64,000 nucleotides of DNA. It comes from Phocoena phocoena. Taxonomy: Eukaryota > Chordata > Mammalia > Artiodactyla > Phocoenidae. The notes under the pieces are model-generated. The model worked only from the letters and a program-made list of their open reading frames with translations. It was not told the origin of the DNA and ran no database searches. The position numbers and the translations under genes were made by a program. The stretch covers positions 61,190,220 through 61,254,219 of the forward strand of contig NC_089235.1 in assembly GCF_963924675.1 (NCBI RefSeq). The letters run 5' to 3'. Within the stretch, counting starts at the first letter, position 1, and every line of letters begins with the position of its first letter. Positions 45,687 to 57,584 of this stretch are shown here, piece after piece.

Positions 45687-47055
45687 TTTTTTTGGTTAAT
45701 TTTTATTTTATTTTGCAGTATAGTTGATTTACAATGTTGTGTTAGTTTCAGGTGTACAGCAAAGTGATTCAGTTATACGTATACATATATCTTTTCTTTT
45801 TCAGACTCTTTTCCCATATAGGTTATTACATAGTATTGAGTAGAGTTCCCTGGGTCCTTGTTGATTATCTGTTTTATATGTAGTAGTGTGTATTTGTTAA
45901 TCCCAAACTCCTAATTTATCCCTCCCCTTTGGTAACAATAAGTTTGTTTTCTAATTTTGTCAGTCTATTTCTGTTTTGTAAATAAGTTCATTTTTATCAT
46001 TTTTTAGATTCCACATATAAGTGATATCATATGATATTTGTCTGACTTACTATGACAATCTCTAGGTCCATCCATATTGCTGCAAATGGCATTATCTCAT
46101 TCTTTTTTATGGCTGAGTAATATTCCATTGTATATATGTACCACATGTTCTTTATCCATTCCTCATCAGTGGACATTAAGGTTGCTTCCATGTCCTGGCT
46201 ATTGTAAATAGTGCTGCAATGAACATTGGGGTGAATGTATTTTTTTGAATTATGGTTTTCTCTGTATTTATGCCTGGGAGTGGGATTGCTGGATCATATG
46301 GTAGCTCTATTTTTAGTTTTTTTAAGGAACCTCCATACTGTTCTCCATAGTGGCTGTACCAATTTGTATTCTCACCAACAGTGTAGGAGTGTTCCCTTTT
46401 CTCCATACCCTCTCCAGCATTTACTTTTTGATGATGGCCATTCTAAGCTATATGAGGTGATACCTCATTGTAGTTTTGATTTGCATTTCTCTAATAATTA
46501 GCAATGTTGAGCATCTTTTCATGTGCTTTTTGGCCATTTGTATGTCTTTTTTGGAGAAACGTCTATTTAGATCTGCCCACTTTTTACAATTGGGTTGTTT
46601 GTTTTTTTGATATTGAGCTGCATGAACTGTTTGTGTAATTTGGAGATTAATCCCTTGTCGGTTGCATCGTTTGCAAATATTTTCTCCCATTTTGTGGGTT
46701 GTCATTTCATTTCGTTTATGGTTTCCTTTGCTGTGAAAAAGCTTTTAAGTTTAATTAGGTCCCATTTGTTTATTTTTGTTTTTATTTTCATTACCCTAGG
46801 AGGTGAATACAGAAAGATACTGATCTGATTTATGTCAGAGAGTGTTCTGTTTACGTTTTCCTCTGAGAGTTTTATAGTATCTGGTCTTACATTTAGGTCT
46901 TTAATCCATTTTGAGTTTATTTTTGTGTACGATGTTAAAGAGTGTTCTAATTTCACTCTTTTACATGTAGCTGTCCAGTTTTCCCCGCACCACTTATTGA
47001 AGAGACTGTCTTTCCTCCATTGTATATTCTTGCCTCCTTTGCCATAGATTAATTG
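45687..47055 (-). mobile_element. L1 LINE copy 5, 5'-truncated, minus strand
   Basis: About 1.37 kb comprising the 3' UTR and the C-terminal third of ORF2. The 3' UTR ('cagtatagttgatttacaatgttgtg', 'caggtgtacagcaaagtgattcag') is a third type, different from copies 1/4 and 2/3, and shared with the stub at 60787. ORF2 text stops near 47055 at 'ccatagattaattg', the truncation point. No clean target duplication was found. Confidence 0.87.
46004..47055 (-). pseudogene. L1 ORF2 C-terminal fragment, copy 5
   Basis: Minus-strand frame ends at a TAA (plus 46004-46006). Contains '[20 protein letters not shown]' (about 47020-46960) and, in another frame, '[16 protein letters not shown]'-like text (about 46600-46560). 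Only the region after the reverse transcriptase is present. Several frameshifts, not functional. Confidence 0.8.
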
Positions 47056-48109
47056 TAGATGTATCTTTTTTGAATAGCCATCTTTAGAAACCATAAGATT
47101 TTGAGATAGCAAGGGAAGTAGAACCTAGTGAGTCTCCAAGAGAGAACTGAAAAGTATAAATGGGCTGTTGTCCTACCAAATTCCAGTGTCTAAAGTTCTC
47201 ACCACTGTCTCTTTCCTGGAACATTGGAAAGAAGCCTATGGTTTATTTCCTATTTTTCCCATTGGTTCTTGAGACTCGCCATGTGCAGGGTTGCTCAGCT
47301 GACATGTCTGTGGGAAGGGGAAAAATGTCCTTTACAAAGGAATCAACTTTTGTGGTTACACATTTGGGGTTTGGGTAGACATTGGCCAATTCCTTCTGAA
47401 ATCTGAAACTTCCTTGAAATTCTCACCATTATGTTAATTTGTAGAAAACTGAGATCTTTAAAAAGCTGTGCCCCCCTCAAAAAATAAATAAATAGCTTTT
47501 GAAGCCACACAACACCATCCTGTGTATACATACTATATGATATATCATATCAAATTTTAATGACAGGAAATAGCTTCTTTAGATTTAATGCTAAGATATG
47601 TGTTTGGGTGTGATTACGGGGTCAAGAAATAGATACTTTCCTTGTCCATAATCAATTGCAACTCTGTATTATGTTTAAAATCAACACAAACAAACTTGTG
47701 TTCCACTGACTACCCTTTTGTATTAATGGTAAAATCTCTTGACAAGAACTTAGTAGAGGAACTCAAAGAATAGGAGAGTTCTTAAGCTGCCTATAATGAT
47801 TTCACTGTACTTATATGCTTTTTCATTTTTTATCAATCCATCTCTCTGTTCATGGATAGCTGGGGATGAAACTGTAAGGATTTATTCATGAATAATCTAT
47901 CCTAGTGATGGGGGAGGATATACAACTGTCTATGCATTTATCTAAAAGGTCTTGATGTTTAAGATGAAATATCTACCTTTTAATGGGAATAGAAAGGGAG
48001 GAGATAAATAGAACAGGGTGAAATAAAGAGGGTCTGGACCAGGATAGTAGCAATGGTGATGAAGAGGGAGAGGCAGATTAAACTGCTTGCAGAAGAAAAT
48101 CACAGAAGG
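47056..48109. other. Unassigned sequence
   Basis: About 1.05 kb. Frames at 47160-47378, 47343-47531 and 47942-48187 show no domains. A small (AAAT)n patch lies at about 47477-47493. No repeat family recognised. Confidence 0.35.
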
Positions 48110-48344
48110 TAAGAGTTTGGTTTTGAGCCCTGGTATCCTGATACTTCTACTTTCTATGGTACTAGTTGTATAATTCGTGCAGTCCAAGTTTTTAAAATTC
48201 TCTGAATCTTAGTTTCCTTATTTGTAAAATGGGATAATAGTGCCTACCTCTTAGGGTTTTTGTAATGGAGTAAATGAGATAGTTTGAAAAAAGTTATTAG
48301 CATCCAGCGCTTCAAACATAGTAATTCAATACATGTTGGCTATT
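48110..48344 (+). repeat. MIR SINE, plus strand
   Basis: Order 'gagccctggtatcctgatac', 'atcttagtttccttatttgtaaaatggg', 'tagtgcctacctcttaggg', 'gtaatggagtaaatgag' and 'aatacatgttggctatt' matches MIR. The following LTR inserted into its 3' tail, whose continuation 'gctatta' reappears after 48801. Confidence 0.82.
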
Positions 48345-48801
48345 TTATTAGTCAGGATTCTCCAGAGGAACATAACCAATAGGACAGATATTATTCTATT
48401 TATTATAAGGAATTGGCTCACACAATATGGAGATGAGAAGACCCATGATCCTCTGGAGACCCAGGAGAACTGGTGGTATAGTTCTAGTCTGAGTCTGAAG
48501 ACTTGAAAACAAGGAGGACTGGTTGTGTAAGTTCCAGTCCAGGTGCAGGAGAGACCAGTGTTCTAGCTTGAAAACAGAGAGAGCAAATTCTCCCTTTGCC
48601 GTCTTTTGTTCTATTCAGGTCTCCAGTAGGTTGGAGATGGCCCACCTGCGTTGGGGAGGGCAATCTACTTTACTCAGTCTCCCTCTTCAAATGTTCATCT
48701 CATCCAGAAACACCCCCACACATGCACTTAGAATAGTGTTTAAACAAATATCTGGGCACTCCGTGGCCCAGTCAAGTTGACACCTAGAATTAATCATCAC
48801 A
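48345..48801 (-). mobile_element. Complete MLT2-like ERVL solo LTR, minus strand
   Basis: 457 bases running, on the plus strand, from 'ttattagtcaggattctcc' through 'aaggaattggctcac', 'ttggagatggcccacctgcg' and 'ggcccagtcaagttgacacc' to 'aattaatcatcaca'. Read on the minus strand it starts TG. A short duplication gctatt flanks it (48339-48344; 48802-48807), consistent with the 5-6 bp duplications made by retroviral integrase. It belongs to the same family as the LTR split by L1 copy 1. No internal viral gene remains. Confidence 0.82.
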
Positions 48802-48864
48802 GCTATTATAAGTACTACAGTACTAGACCTGGGTGAGAAGTCACCTAGTATAGTTGAATTTGTA

Positions 48865-48970
48865 TGAGGTCTTAAGCCACATAGCCTTCCATTTAAATCC
48901 CATTACTGCCTTTTTCTATCTGTAAAACTTTGGTCAAGTTGCTTAATATCTCTGGCTAAATTATTCATTG
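48865..48970 (+). repeat. MIR SINE fragment, plus strand
   Basis: Holds 'ttaaatcccattactgcc', 'taaaactttggtcaagttgcttaatatctctgg', the MIR 'ttgggcaagttacttaacctctctg' core in diverged form. Confidence 0.6.
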
Positions 48971-49289
48971 ACACATGTCAAATCAGAGCAGTTTTCTTGA
49001 GGGTTGCCTGGCAATAACACCATCCTTCCTCCTTCCACCCCTCTCCTTAAAGCTATATTCATCTTTTGTAAAATGTCCACCTCCATCTTTACACTCCAAG
49101 AAAGGTCACTGGTGCTATTTCCAACAAGCTTTAACCTGTGTAAAAATGCTAGGATATGTATTGAAAGATGGCCCTTTTCCTTCTACCACAGACCCTACAT
49201 TTTAGATGTCTCACTGTATTACATACAAGCCCACATGGACCTATTGTATGCTTGTAACTCATAATATTTTTATCAATTTTTTTCTATCA
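48971..49289. other. Unassigned sequence
   Basis: About 0.32 kb. Two overlapping plus-strand frames (48975-49205, 49004-49264) have no domain. No repeat recognised. Confidence 0.35.
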
Positions 49290-49935
49290 TAAGTCTGCTA
49301 AGGATACGGACACTCTCAGATGTTGTTCAGGAGAGTGTGAATTGCGCTAACCAGTCTTTTCCACAAAATAACGTATGTATTCTTTGACCTAGGCAATCCC
49401 ATTTGGGGAAATATATCCCACAGATAAAAATAGCCTCTAAAATGCAAAGCTACAGTTAATGATATTTCCTGTGTTGTTATTTGTAGTGGCAATAGAAATA
49501 ACAGACTGAATATCTGTCAATAGAAGGAAAATTGACTAAATCATAGTACTCCATAATACAGAATATAATGACCAGAGGGATGTCCATGACATATTATTAA
49601 GAAGGAAAGCAAGCAAGGAATCCATATGCATAAGGTGATCTGATGTTTGGAACATAATTAAAATATTTTATTTCTATATGTTTATATCTTTGTGTGAACA
49701 TGTTTATTTATTTTGAATATAATTTTTTGGATCATAGAGAAAGGGGTGGAAGGATTCACACCAAACCATTAACATTTATTACTTCAGGGGTGAATGGAGT
49801 AGAAATGAGGTAGAGTGAGATTGTTAATCTTAGATTTGATTGTTCTAAGTATTCTTACATTTGATTATTAGAACAAACTTGCATTACTTTTTCAATTGAA
49901 AAATAAACCCTGTAAATGAAAGAAAAAATAAAGCA
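49290..49935 (+). mobile_element. Old L1 (L1M-type) 3' end, plus strand
   Basis: The text follows the 3' UTR of an old mammalian L1: 'gcaatcccatttggggaaatatatccc', 'gataaaaatagc', 'gttgttatttgtagtggcaatag', 'gaatatctgtcaatagaagg', 'atattattaagaaggaaagcaag' and an A-rich end near 49910-49932. Divergence is high. It is one of only three plus-strand L1 pieces here. Confidence 0.65.
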
Positions 49936-51419
49936 CTACTATCTTATGAAATTATAAACCATCTGCTTGGGAACAAGCTGTAATAGACATAATGAAGAAT
50001 GAATGGTAATGAAATGATAAATAATCTTAACTTTGGAGTCAGAGGATGCCGGCAGTGATTGGTCTCCATGACGAGATTTGAGAAACTGGGATTGATACCC
50101 GCCTTCAAATGTAGTCACTCCTAGAGAGTCTTCTGCACCCTCACTTGTCCTTTTGAACTCGATTACTATGTGGGGTGACACATTAGGGAGTTCACACCTT
50201 GACAGGGGTTAGTTTATTGATTTTATTTAACCATTTATTTAATGAAATTCATAATAAATATTATTTTAATGAGATTTAAATAATATTAATAAGTATGGGT
50301 ATCAATAATTTATTAATGTTATTAATTATTAACAATATTAATAGTGAAATTAATAAATTCATTAGCCACCTAAGAGAACAGGACATGCGGAAATGACATT
50401 CAAACAGCTAAGTGTCGACCAGGTGGTAATCATGGAAAGAAGGTATTGGAAGGATCCCAAAATTACAGCAATGCCCCATTCTGGTGGAATTCTTCTGTAG
50501 GGAGTGGGTTGGAGGAGGTATTAGAAAGTCATAGGTGCTCTCAGAACATAGGGAAAGGGACAGGAAAAGCATGGAAAAGAATGATAGAGGCCCTCTAACC
50601 CTTGAGGGAGATCATCCAGCTTAGGGAATGAGAGCTGGGGGGAGGGAGGAAGAGAGAGTAACAGTAACAGAGAGGTGAGAGAGAAGTTGGTACAGGGTAG
50701 GCTTGGGCAGCTAAATCAGTGAGATACTTTGGGCAGGTGAGAGATGAGCAAAGAAGAAGATAAATGCCAGGAGGTGTGGAAGGGCCAGAAGCACATGGGA
50801 GGTCATCCAAAACAAATATGCCTCATTTCAGGTTTGCCTAACATTGGCCTTGCTTGTATTTAGTTTTATTCACCAGCCAAGTCAATTCCTAGGGGTAATT
50901 TATAAAGTGAGAAAGTATGAATTAACATCTTCATTTACATAATTATTTTTCATAACCAAGATGTCTTAAGCATCCAGAAAGTTTAATGTATCTCTGTGTG
51001 TATAATAGCTTCAAATGATATATTTGGATTTCTCCTTCTAAGATGCTTCATTCTCCTCTGGCAAAACAGAGCTTCTTGAAGGAAGGAAAAGAAATACTGC
51101 TCATCATAAAGTCATAGTAAAAATATAAGGGACTCAAGAAGTCAGTGTTGTAACAAGGATAAGAGATCTGCAGGAGGACAAGAAAACCTAGTTTTGACTT
51201 GAGACGTCATGAAGTAGCTTTGACATCTTATGTAAGCCATTTAAATAATTTAGGTCTTTGTTATCTACATCTGTAAGACGGAAGGTGAGGAAATCTATGA
51301 TTTCTGTGGTTTTGTGTGATACACAATTCCATTAGGCAAGGGATTTTTTTTTTTTGAAACTGATGGACAGGATTGGAGGGAGCAATGGGAAATGAAGATA
51401 CATGCTTCAAAGTTATGGA
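49936..51419. other. Unassigned sequence with an AT-rich and a purine-rich patch
   Basis: 50220-50360 is AT-rich with repeated 'attaata' words. 50628-50690 is purine-rich (gagagctggggggagggagg). Otherwise I see no gene or repeat family in about 1.5 kb. Confidence 0.4.
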
Positions 51420-51655
51420 GAATTAGTAGCTAAGGGTTAAAGTTTGGAGTCTCACTGACCCGGGTTCAAATTATGGCTCTACCATTTATTAGCAGGTGAC
51501 TTTGGGGAAGTTTCTCTGTGCTTATTCCCCCATAAATAAAACTGAGGATAAGGACAGGTCTCTCGCTATCAACATGGTGAGTGTTAAATGAAATAATACA
51601 TGTTATGTGCTTCATGATACCCGATGACCTGGAAGTGTTCAGAATGTGGTAGAAA
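51420..51655 (+). repeat. MIR SINE, plus strand
   Basis: Contains 'gtttggagtctcactgacccgggttcaaattatggctctaccat' text (tRNA-like head and core), 'tttggggaagtttctctgtgc', 'gtgttaaatgaaataatacatg' and the 3' 'aagtgttcagaatg', in MIR order. Confidence 0.8.
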
Positions 51656-53754
51656 ATAAAGTGAAACATTTCAGTTCATGTAAGAGACATGCTTTTCTTT
51701 TTTTTTTTAAGTAATGGTTTTTCCCTCCAGATGGAAAAAAAAAAAGGGTTTTGAGCATCTTGGCCATAAAAACACAGTGGTTTAGCAATACATAGTAAAC
51801 ATATCACTTCACAACAGGAAGGAAGGAAGGAAGAATCAAGAGTTGAGCAAACAAAAGAGGAATATTATCCAGACAGGGAACTAACCAACTCAATGGCTAA
51901 AAATACTGTGGGATTGTCAAGGAAAGTGAGTGTTCCTTGGGTCAGGAACCCTGTGATTTATAAAACCCAGCACATCCCCCTTCAGGAATGTTCTGTAGTG
52001 ACCCTGTGGTCTCTCCATTTCCAGGACTTTCATTAGGGCTACTGATTGAGCCCTGTGCAAGTTTCTCTGCGAGGGTGTTGAGTGAGAGGAATGACCCTCA
52101 TTACCACCATCGCATGGTGCCTCAGGTTCAAAATCCTGTTAAGTGCTAACAACACCTTCCTCATCATAACCCTATCATGGGCTGAGGCCAAGAGAGAGAA
52201 TCCTTCCGTCTGCAGTATTTAACTCATTGTGAGAAAATGAACGTTTCAGATACGGCAGCATTGTACATGAATACAAACTTTTGGGCATGGAAATATGTGA
52301 CCAACCAATGTTTTGGCCAAATCAGGCAAGCAACCAGTACTTACCCATTGTCTTCTCATTGTCTGATATACTGAAATAAGCCATGTTATGTGCTTACATT
52401 CCAGCAGTGGCACACAGCAAGTGGTGTTTGGCAGGAAAGAGTGACCTAACAGTGACAAGTTGAGATCATTGATATAAATTCCTATCCTCCAGAAGTCCAC
52501 AAACTGACGAGAGGGACAGAAGTGGAAGGGGAATGATTCTATAATACATGAGTTATAAGTACTGATACAACTGGGCAGAATGGGGGAAGTGGATATACAG
52601 AAGAAACCTACTGGAAAGTCCTACTGTGTACCCACGGGAAGCAGGTGGAGAATGTCTAGGCAAGTTTGGAAATCTTATTGGAATACTGAGAGAACAGATT
52701 GGGTACCAAGTTGGAATCGAATTTCTTTCTCCCATTTCAACAGCTTTTTTTTTTTTTCCAATTAAAAGAATAGGCTATTTTTTTTTCTGATTTTGCCTAC
52801 TTACCCTGATAATGTTTTTAGTAAAAATTAACATGAGTGAAATTATGAAGGCATGGCACAAAAGCATCCAGAAATCATCTGAGCTCAAAATATATCTCAG
52901 AAAAATTCTAATCAAAATGCTGGTTTTTATGGTGACATTATTCTATCATCATTAATGGTCCTGGACTAGCAGGTCTGGCCTTCCACCTTGACCTGGTGTC
53001 CTCAGTCTACACAAAGGATTATAGGCCAAGAGTGGAGGCAGCTCCATGTCAGAGGCCCTAGGGGTGTCCCTGTATGAGCCGTCACATGTGGGTACACACG
53101 AAGGAGCAGGAAGGAGAGGAAAACCCTGCCTTTTCGGTAAAGGGCATATTTGATCTTTTCCAACCACAGCTGAGGACAAGGCAGGTTTCCTGGAAGAAGC
53201 TCAGGGGAGGGAAAAGGAAAATTAGAAGGCTTCATCTGAAAATTTGGGGCTAACCTTGAATTCCTAATTGCCGCAGGTCTTAGAAGCATGTCTGTCTGTG
53301 GTGTACCAGCCTTCAGCTGGGTGGCTCCTGGATCATGTCTCCTTAGTCAATCCAGCCGATGGCACCAGCACCATCAGCTTCCTTCCAGGAAAGCAGGGCC
53401 CGTCCTCTCTGGTTTTCTGTTGAGTTGGTCTGGCCCTACTTAAGAGGAAAATAATTGGTATTCTTTACTCCTATGTCGGGCAGTAATTTCCCTTTGAGCC
53501 ACCCTTCACATCAGGGCCAGCCCTCTGCAAAATTATGCACTAGACAGTTTGTTTTTAAGCATTTCTTTTTTTCTCCTGGTGCCATCACTCACCCTATCCT
53601 TCTTCCTTCAGCCCCAATTTCTGGGACCCTCTGATTTTCCTATTACTGTCAGATATAACTGCACCCTCATCACTGTGGTACCTGCACTTGGTCTGTGAAC
53701 ACTCCTTCCTTTTGGAATTGTCAACTTGATTTAGAAGTTACCAGTTCTTTGTCT
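51656..53754. other. Unassigned sequence
   Basis: About 2.1 kb. Short poly-A/poly-T runs (51697-51708, 51736-51747, 52746-52757) and a ggaa patch (51818-51832). Frames at 52246-52500, 52952-53179 and 53002-53289 show no domain. The last two overlap in different frames of one strand, arguing against coding. Confidence 0.35.
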
Positions 53755-54400
53755 CATTCTGCCATGTGCCAGACACCATGTCAGGTGCCATGGCTACAAC
53801 AATAAACAAGACATGGTACTTATGCTTATGGAGTACACAGTTTCATGAGATAGGCAAGAATATCCAGTCTCACCGCAAAGATGCAAAGGCATGAGACAGC
53901 ATAAAACATTGGAAGGAATGTCACTGCGGCAGAGCATGGAGGCCCCTAAATGCATTCTGGGATTTGTTCTGGACAGGCCACTAGACAAGTGAACTCTAAA
54001 CACAAAGATGAGTGTGAGCTTTATTCTGAGAGCTGTGGGAAACCCAAGGGAAAGTTCTGCAAGAAGGTGTCAAGATCAGATGTGCAACGTAGAAGTGTCT
54101 CTTTTTTAGGTAGAGTCAGGGAATAGGGCTACCTAGTTCAAGTCAGAAATCCAGAGGAGAGATGGGGTAGCTAGACTGAAGTAGTGCAAGTGTGGGTAGA
54201 GAAGAGGAGACAGATTTGAGAGATATTTAGGAAAGAGAAATTGTACATTTTAGGGATTGCTTATGCCATTGTTTGGGGAGAGGGAGGTGAGGCATCTAGA
54301 ATGGCTCTAAGGATTCTGACAAAGGTTGGGATGCCTTCCCAAAGATGTGGAATGCACAAAGTGCTGTTGATTGAAGACTCTTCTTTTGATGGTAGTGGGT
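53755..54400 (-). repeat. L2 LINE (ancient), minus strand
   Basis: Order 'ccatgtgccagacaccatgtcaggtgccatgg', 'ataaacaagacatggtactt', 'tggagtacacagtttcatgag', 'ctttattctgagagctgtggg' and 'aaggtgtcaagatcagatgtg' parallels the right part of the L2 at 24350-25110. Strongly diverged. No coding frame. Confidence 0.65.
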
Positions 54401-55734
54401 GTAGATGAGGCTTAACCCAAGCTCAAAAATGTATTAATCAGTTCATGTGTGATTTTCTTACCAAAGTGGCATCAGATTGGTTTTATTAAGTTAAAATAAA
54501 TATCTTTTTTTATTACATCCTTAGAGAATTTTGTTAATGCTGGCAGTTTTAGAGACCATGGTGAAACGATTGAAGAAATGTCCTTCTTTCGGCTGGAGGG
54601 TGTGGTGGAGCGGGGTATGGAGCTGCCTGGAATCATTTTGTATAATCTGGACCTCTGCTCACTATGTTTCCATGTGATCCTGTACTCCCTGCACAGTTAA
54701 TTTTTCTCTGACTTAGAAAAAAAATCTCTAATTTCTATCCCCTCTATCCTTTAATTCATTCTTTTATCCCTTCCTGGGCCAGTATTGGCAAAAGCCTGCC
54801 CTCTGTACAAAGTGCACGAGCTACAGCACAAGAGACCTCCCAGTTATGAGTATCTGTTAATCTAAAAGGGAAAGAATGAAGATTTCTTTCCCATGGACTC
54901 AGGGTTCAGATAATCTCACTGCTGCCCAGGAGACATTTTGGGAGAGAGGTGATAACTGAACCAAGTAAACATTCCCAAATCCTTGCTATTTCCGTGACAC
55001 ACAAGCTTAGTGGTGTTAATAAAGCTTAAGGAAGCGAGATACTTGGGAAATAAGAAAAATATTTTAATGATTAAAAGCTCCATGCCCCCCGGTTCCTTTG
55101 TTTCTATCAGTGCAGCTCTTAAAAATATTCATTCTTTCTCTCCCCTATTTCTTGATCTGTGGGTATCAAGTGAAAGCCTTAAATTCCCCATTCTCCTACT
55201 CCCACAATAATTATATTTCGTTAGGATGTGAGGAAGGAGAAAGAGCAACAGATTCTTCCCAGCAGTCAGAGAAGGAATAGCAATGGATGCGAATAGGAAA
55301 ACGTTTCATAAACAACATGGAAGCAGAAGTCTTGCAATTTTTGTAGCTCAGACGTGATAGACAAATACTTCCACCATTCTTATGCAGGCATCAGGCTACC
55401 TAGCGCCCTTCGTCTATCTTGTGGGAAAGAACGTATCCACTCGTTATGCAATGTGGACCTGGGAAGTGGTTTTGGATTGGTTTTGGCTTCTTTGAGATGG
55501 TTTTGGATAAGATTTTGTTATGAAAGCTAAACACAAGTTGTGATTGCATGCTATAAGAATGCCCCGTATTCATTGGCTGTTCAGTCTCCTAAACCCACAC
55601 TGAAATCCTGTAGAACAATTGATGTCAGAGGCAATTGAGAAAGAAAAGGTTAAGAGTTAGCTACTGAAAAATAAGGCAATGGATTTGGGACTTGATTCTC
55701 TGGATGAGCAGTGCAGTTGCTAAGATAATGGACC
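54401..55734. other. Unassigned sequence
   Basis: About 1.3 kb without a recognised gene or repeat. Short frames at 55010-55210 and 55098-55280 lack domains. Confidence 0.35.
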
Positions 55735-55880
55735 ATGCTCAGTTCCGCTCGGCGGAGGCACCTCCCTTGGATGTGTTTATCCAGGTGGCACGCCGGGACC
55801 CCTGCAAACTCAGTGACATAATCGGGGGTAAGCCTGGGGGGGAGAGGCCTCAAGACATTCCAATGGAGTTAAAGGTAGGG
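55735..55880. other. CpG-containing unique block; possible conserved element or decayed exon
   Basis: The block holds several CpGs (gttccgctcggcggagg, cacgccggga, aatcggggg) in a region otherwise nearly free of CpG. A plus-strand frame (55692-55901) spans it, with a donor-like ggggtaagcc at about 55826-55835 and ggtagggg at about 55875. The minus-strand frame 55853-55650 is open as well, which weakens a coding reading. I do not recognise a protein family. Confidence 0.3.
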
Positions 55881-56099
55881 GAGAGATGTCACATTTGCTG
55901 ACTCCCATTTTCCATCCTAAATAGAAAAACAGGGAATTGCTAGACTGTTATATAGAAATATGATATTCAATAATAGCTGAACATTGAGCGGGAGAAAGAG
56001 GAGGGCATATTCACTTGAAGGAGAATTTTGGAGAAATCTTTCATTCTTCTTAAATTCTACCAGAATTACCATGACACTAAAATAATAAGACTGTGGTTT

Positions 56100-56195
56100 T
56101 CTTGAGAGCAATGGTCATTTATTGTATCCTCAGCATCCAAGACATTTTCTGGTGTATAGTAGGTGTTCAATAAATGTTGACCGAATGAATATGTG
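56100..56195 (+). repeat. L2 LINE 3' end fragment, plus strand
   Basis: Carries the L2 terminus: 'ttattgtatcctcagcatcc', 'tggtgtatagtaggtgttcaataaatgttg' followed by a gaatgaa tail. Confidence 0.75.
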
Positions 56196-56302
56196 ATCAA
56201 ATGCTTCCATTTATAGACAGACATACACATATCACATTCATAACATTTACATTAAGACACCTACAATAATATAAATTTCTTCCACCCATTATCTATAACA
56301 AA

Positions 56303-56760
56303 AAGTCAGCCCCATTTTTCTATAAAGGGCCAGATAGCCAAACTTTTAACTTTTTCAGGCTGAGAGGTAAAATTGAGAATATTATGTAGGTGCTTCTGTA
56401 ACACAAGGGAAAACAAATTTCCATTATATTTTACTGATGAAATTAAAAATATAATAATAATTGAGTATTCTTTTTTGTAATGGAATGAGAAAAATGGAAT
56501 TTTCTTGAGGGGTAAGATTTCATTTAACTGATGTCCTCTATCATCAAAATATTTTGCAGATGTTCATCTGTTAATGTTGATGTGTCATGAGATTTTAATT
56601 ATTTCATTCAGAGTTTGAATTTTGTATAATTTTTGCATGTCACTAAATATTATTTGTCTTTGATCACTTTTTTCCTACCATTTGAAAGTATAAAGGGCAT
56701 TCTTAGCTCTCAGGCCACAGAAACACAAGTGGCCCGTGGGCTGCACTGTGCTGACCTCTG
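56303..56760. mobile_element. hAT-Charlie DNA transposon relic
   Basis: Left end 'gtcagccccatttttctataaagggccagatag' and right end 'caagtggcccgtgggctgcactgtgctgacctctg' are the two halves of a common hAT-Charlie terminal pattern. The interior is AT-rich and diverged, with no usable transposase frame. About 0.46 kb; the orientation and subfamily are not assigned, and no clean 8-bp target duplication is visible. Confidence 0.6.
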
Positions 56761-56823
56761 ATATATGCCTACTGGTTTTGAAAAGTGGTTTGTTTATTTA
56801 TTTATTTAAAAACCTGTCATAGA

Positions 56824-56942
56824 CAAGAGGGAAGAGATATGGGAACATATGTATATGTATAACTGATTCACTTTATTATAAAGCAGAAACTGACACACCA
56901 TTGTAAAGCAATTATACCCCAATAAAGATGTTAAAAAAAAAA
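56824..56942 (+). mobile_element. Very short 5'-truncated L1 3' end, plus strand
   Basis: About 119 bases of L1 3' UTR ('gtataactgattcactttattataaagcag', 'gacacaccattgtaaagc', 'ccccaataaagatgtt') ending in a poly(A) tail. Flanked by a perfect 13-bp duplication aacctgtcataga (56811-56823; 56943-56955). The 3' UTR type equals copies 2/3. Confidence 0.92.
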
Positions 56943-56955
56943 AACCTGTCATAGA

Positions 56956-57584
56956 AAGTTGCGTTTGAAAATTTTCATCTAATTACATTATTTGCAAACT
57001 CTCACAGAGCAGGAAAGTCCCTACATGTGACAGTTTTTTGTTTCTTTCTTTCTTTCTTTTAAATACTTTCATGTGAGTACTGGACTGAGAACCATACCAA
57101 AAATAATTCATTTTGATATCCTCTTGGTTAACCTGATAGCTTCACTCCTAAACTGAGTATGATTCTTGGCTAAGATGGGCTAGAGGACAAGGACTTCACA
57201 AGAACTTCCTCTCCTGGGATAAAAATACAGTGAATAGGACAGAACCCTCAGGAACTGCCAAGTCCTCTGGATGCCCAAATTTGGAGTTATTTTTTCATGT
57301 TGTCCTTTTGGTCGGAAATGCTTGAAATCCTTCTGTACCTTGTTAAGCCTTGCTCCCCACGGTTACTTCCAGGCTGTCTCTCCTCCTTCTCTCCTGTTAC
57401 TTCCAGGCTGTCTCTCCTCCTTCTCTCTCAAAACCCCAGTTTCCTTGAAGTGGGTGTCTTTGACTTCATTATCTGTCACCCTTCCCTGTAGCTCTCATGT
57501 CTCTACCTCCAAATGTCTTCTCCTCCTTCACTGTGTCCTCACCTCCTGGCCTCAAGTATTTCTCCTTAAATCACCACATAGGAT
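56956..57584. other. Unassigned sequence with a 34-bp tandem duplication
   Basis: The unit starting gttacttccaggctgtctct occurs at 57362-57395 and again at 57396-57429. The plus-strand 139-codon frame 57271-57690 runs through it and on into a MIR, so it is not a gene. Nothing else recognised. Confidence 0.6.
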
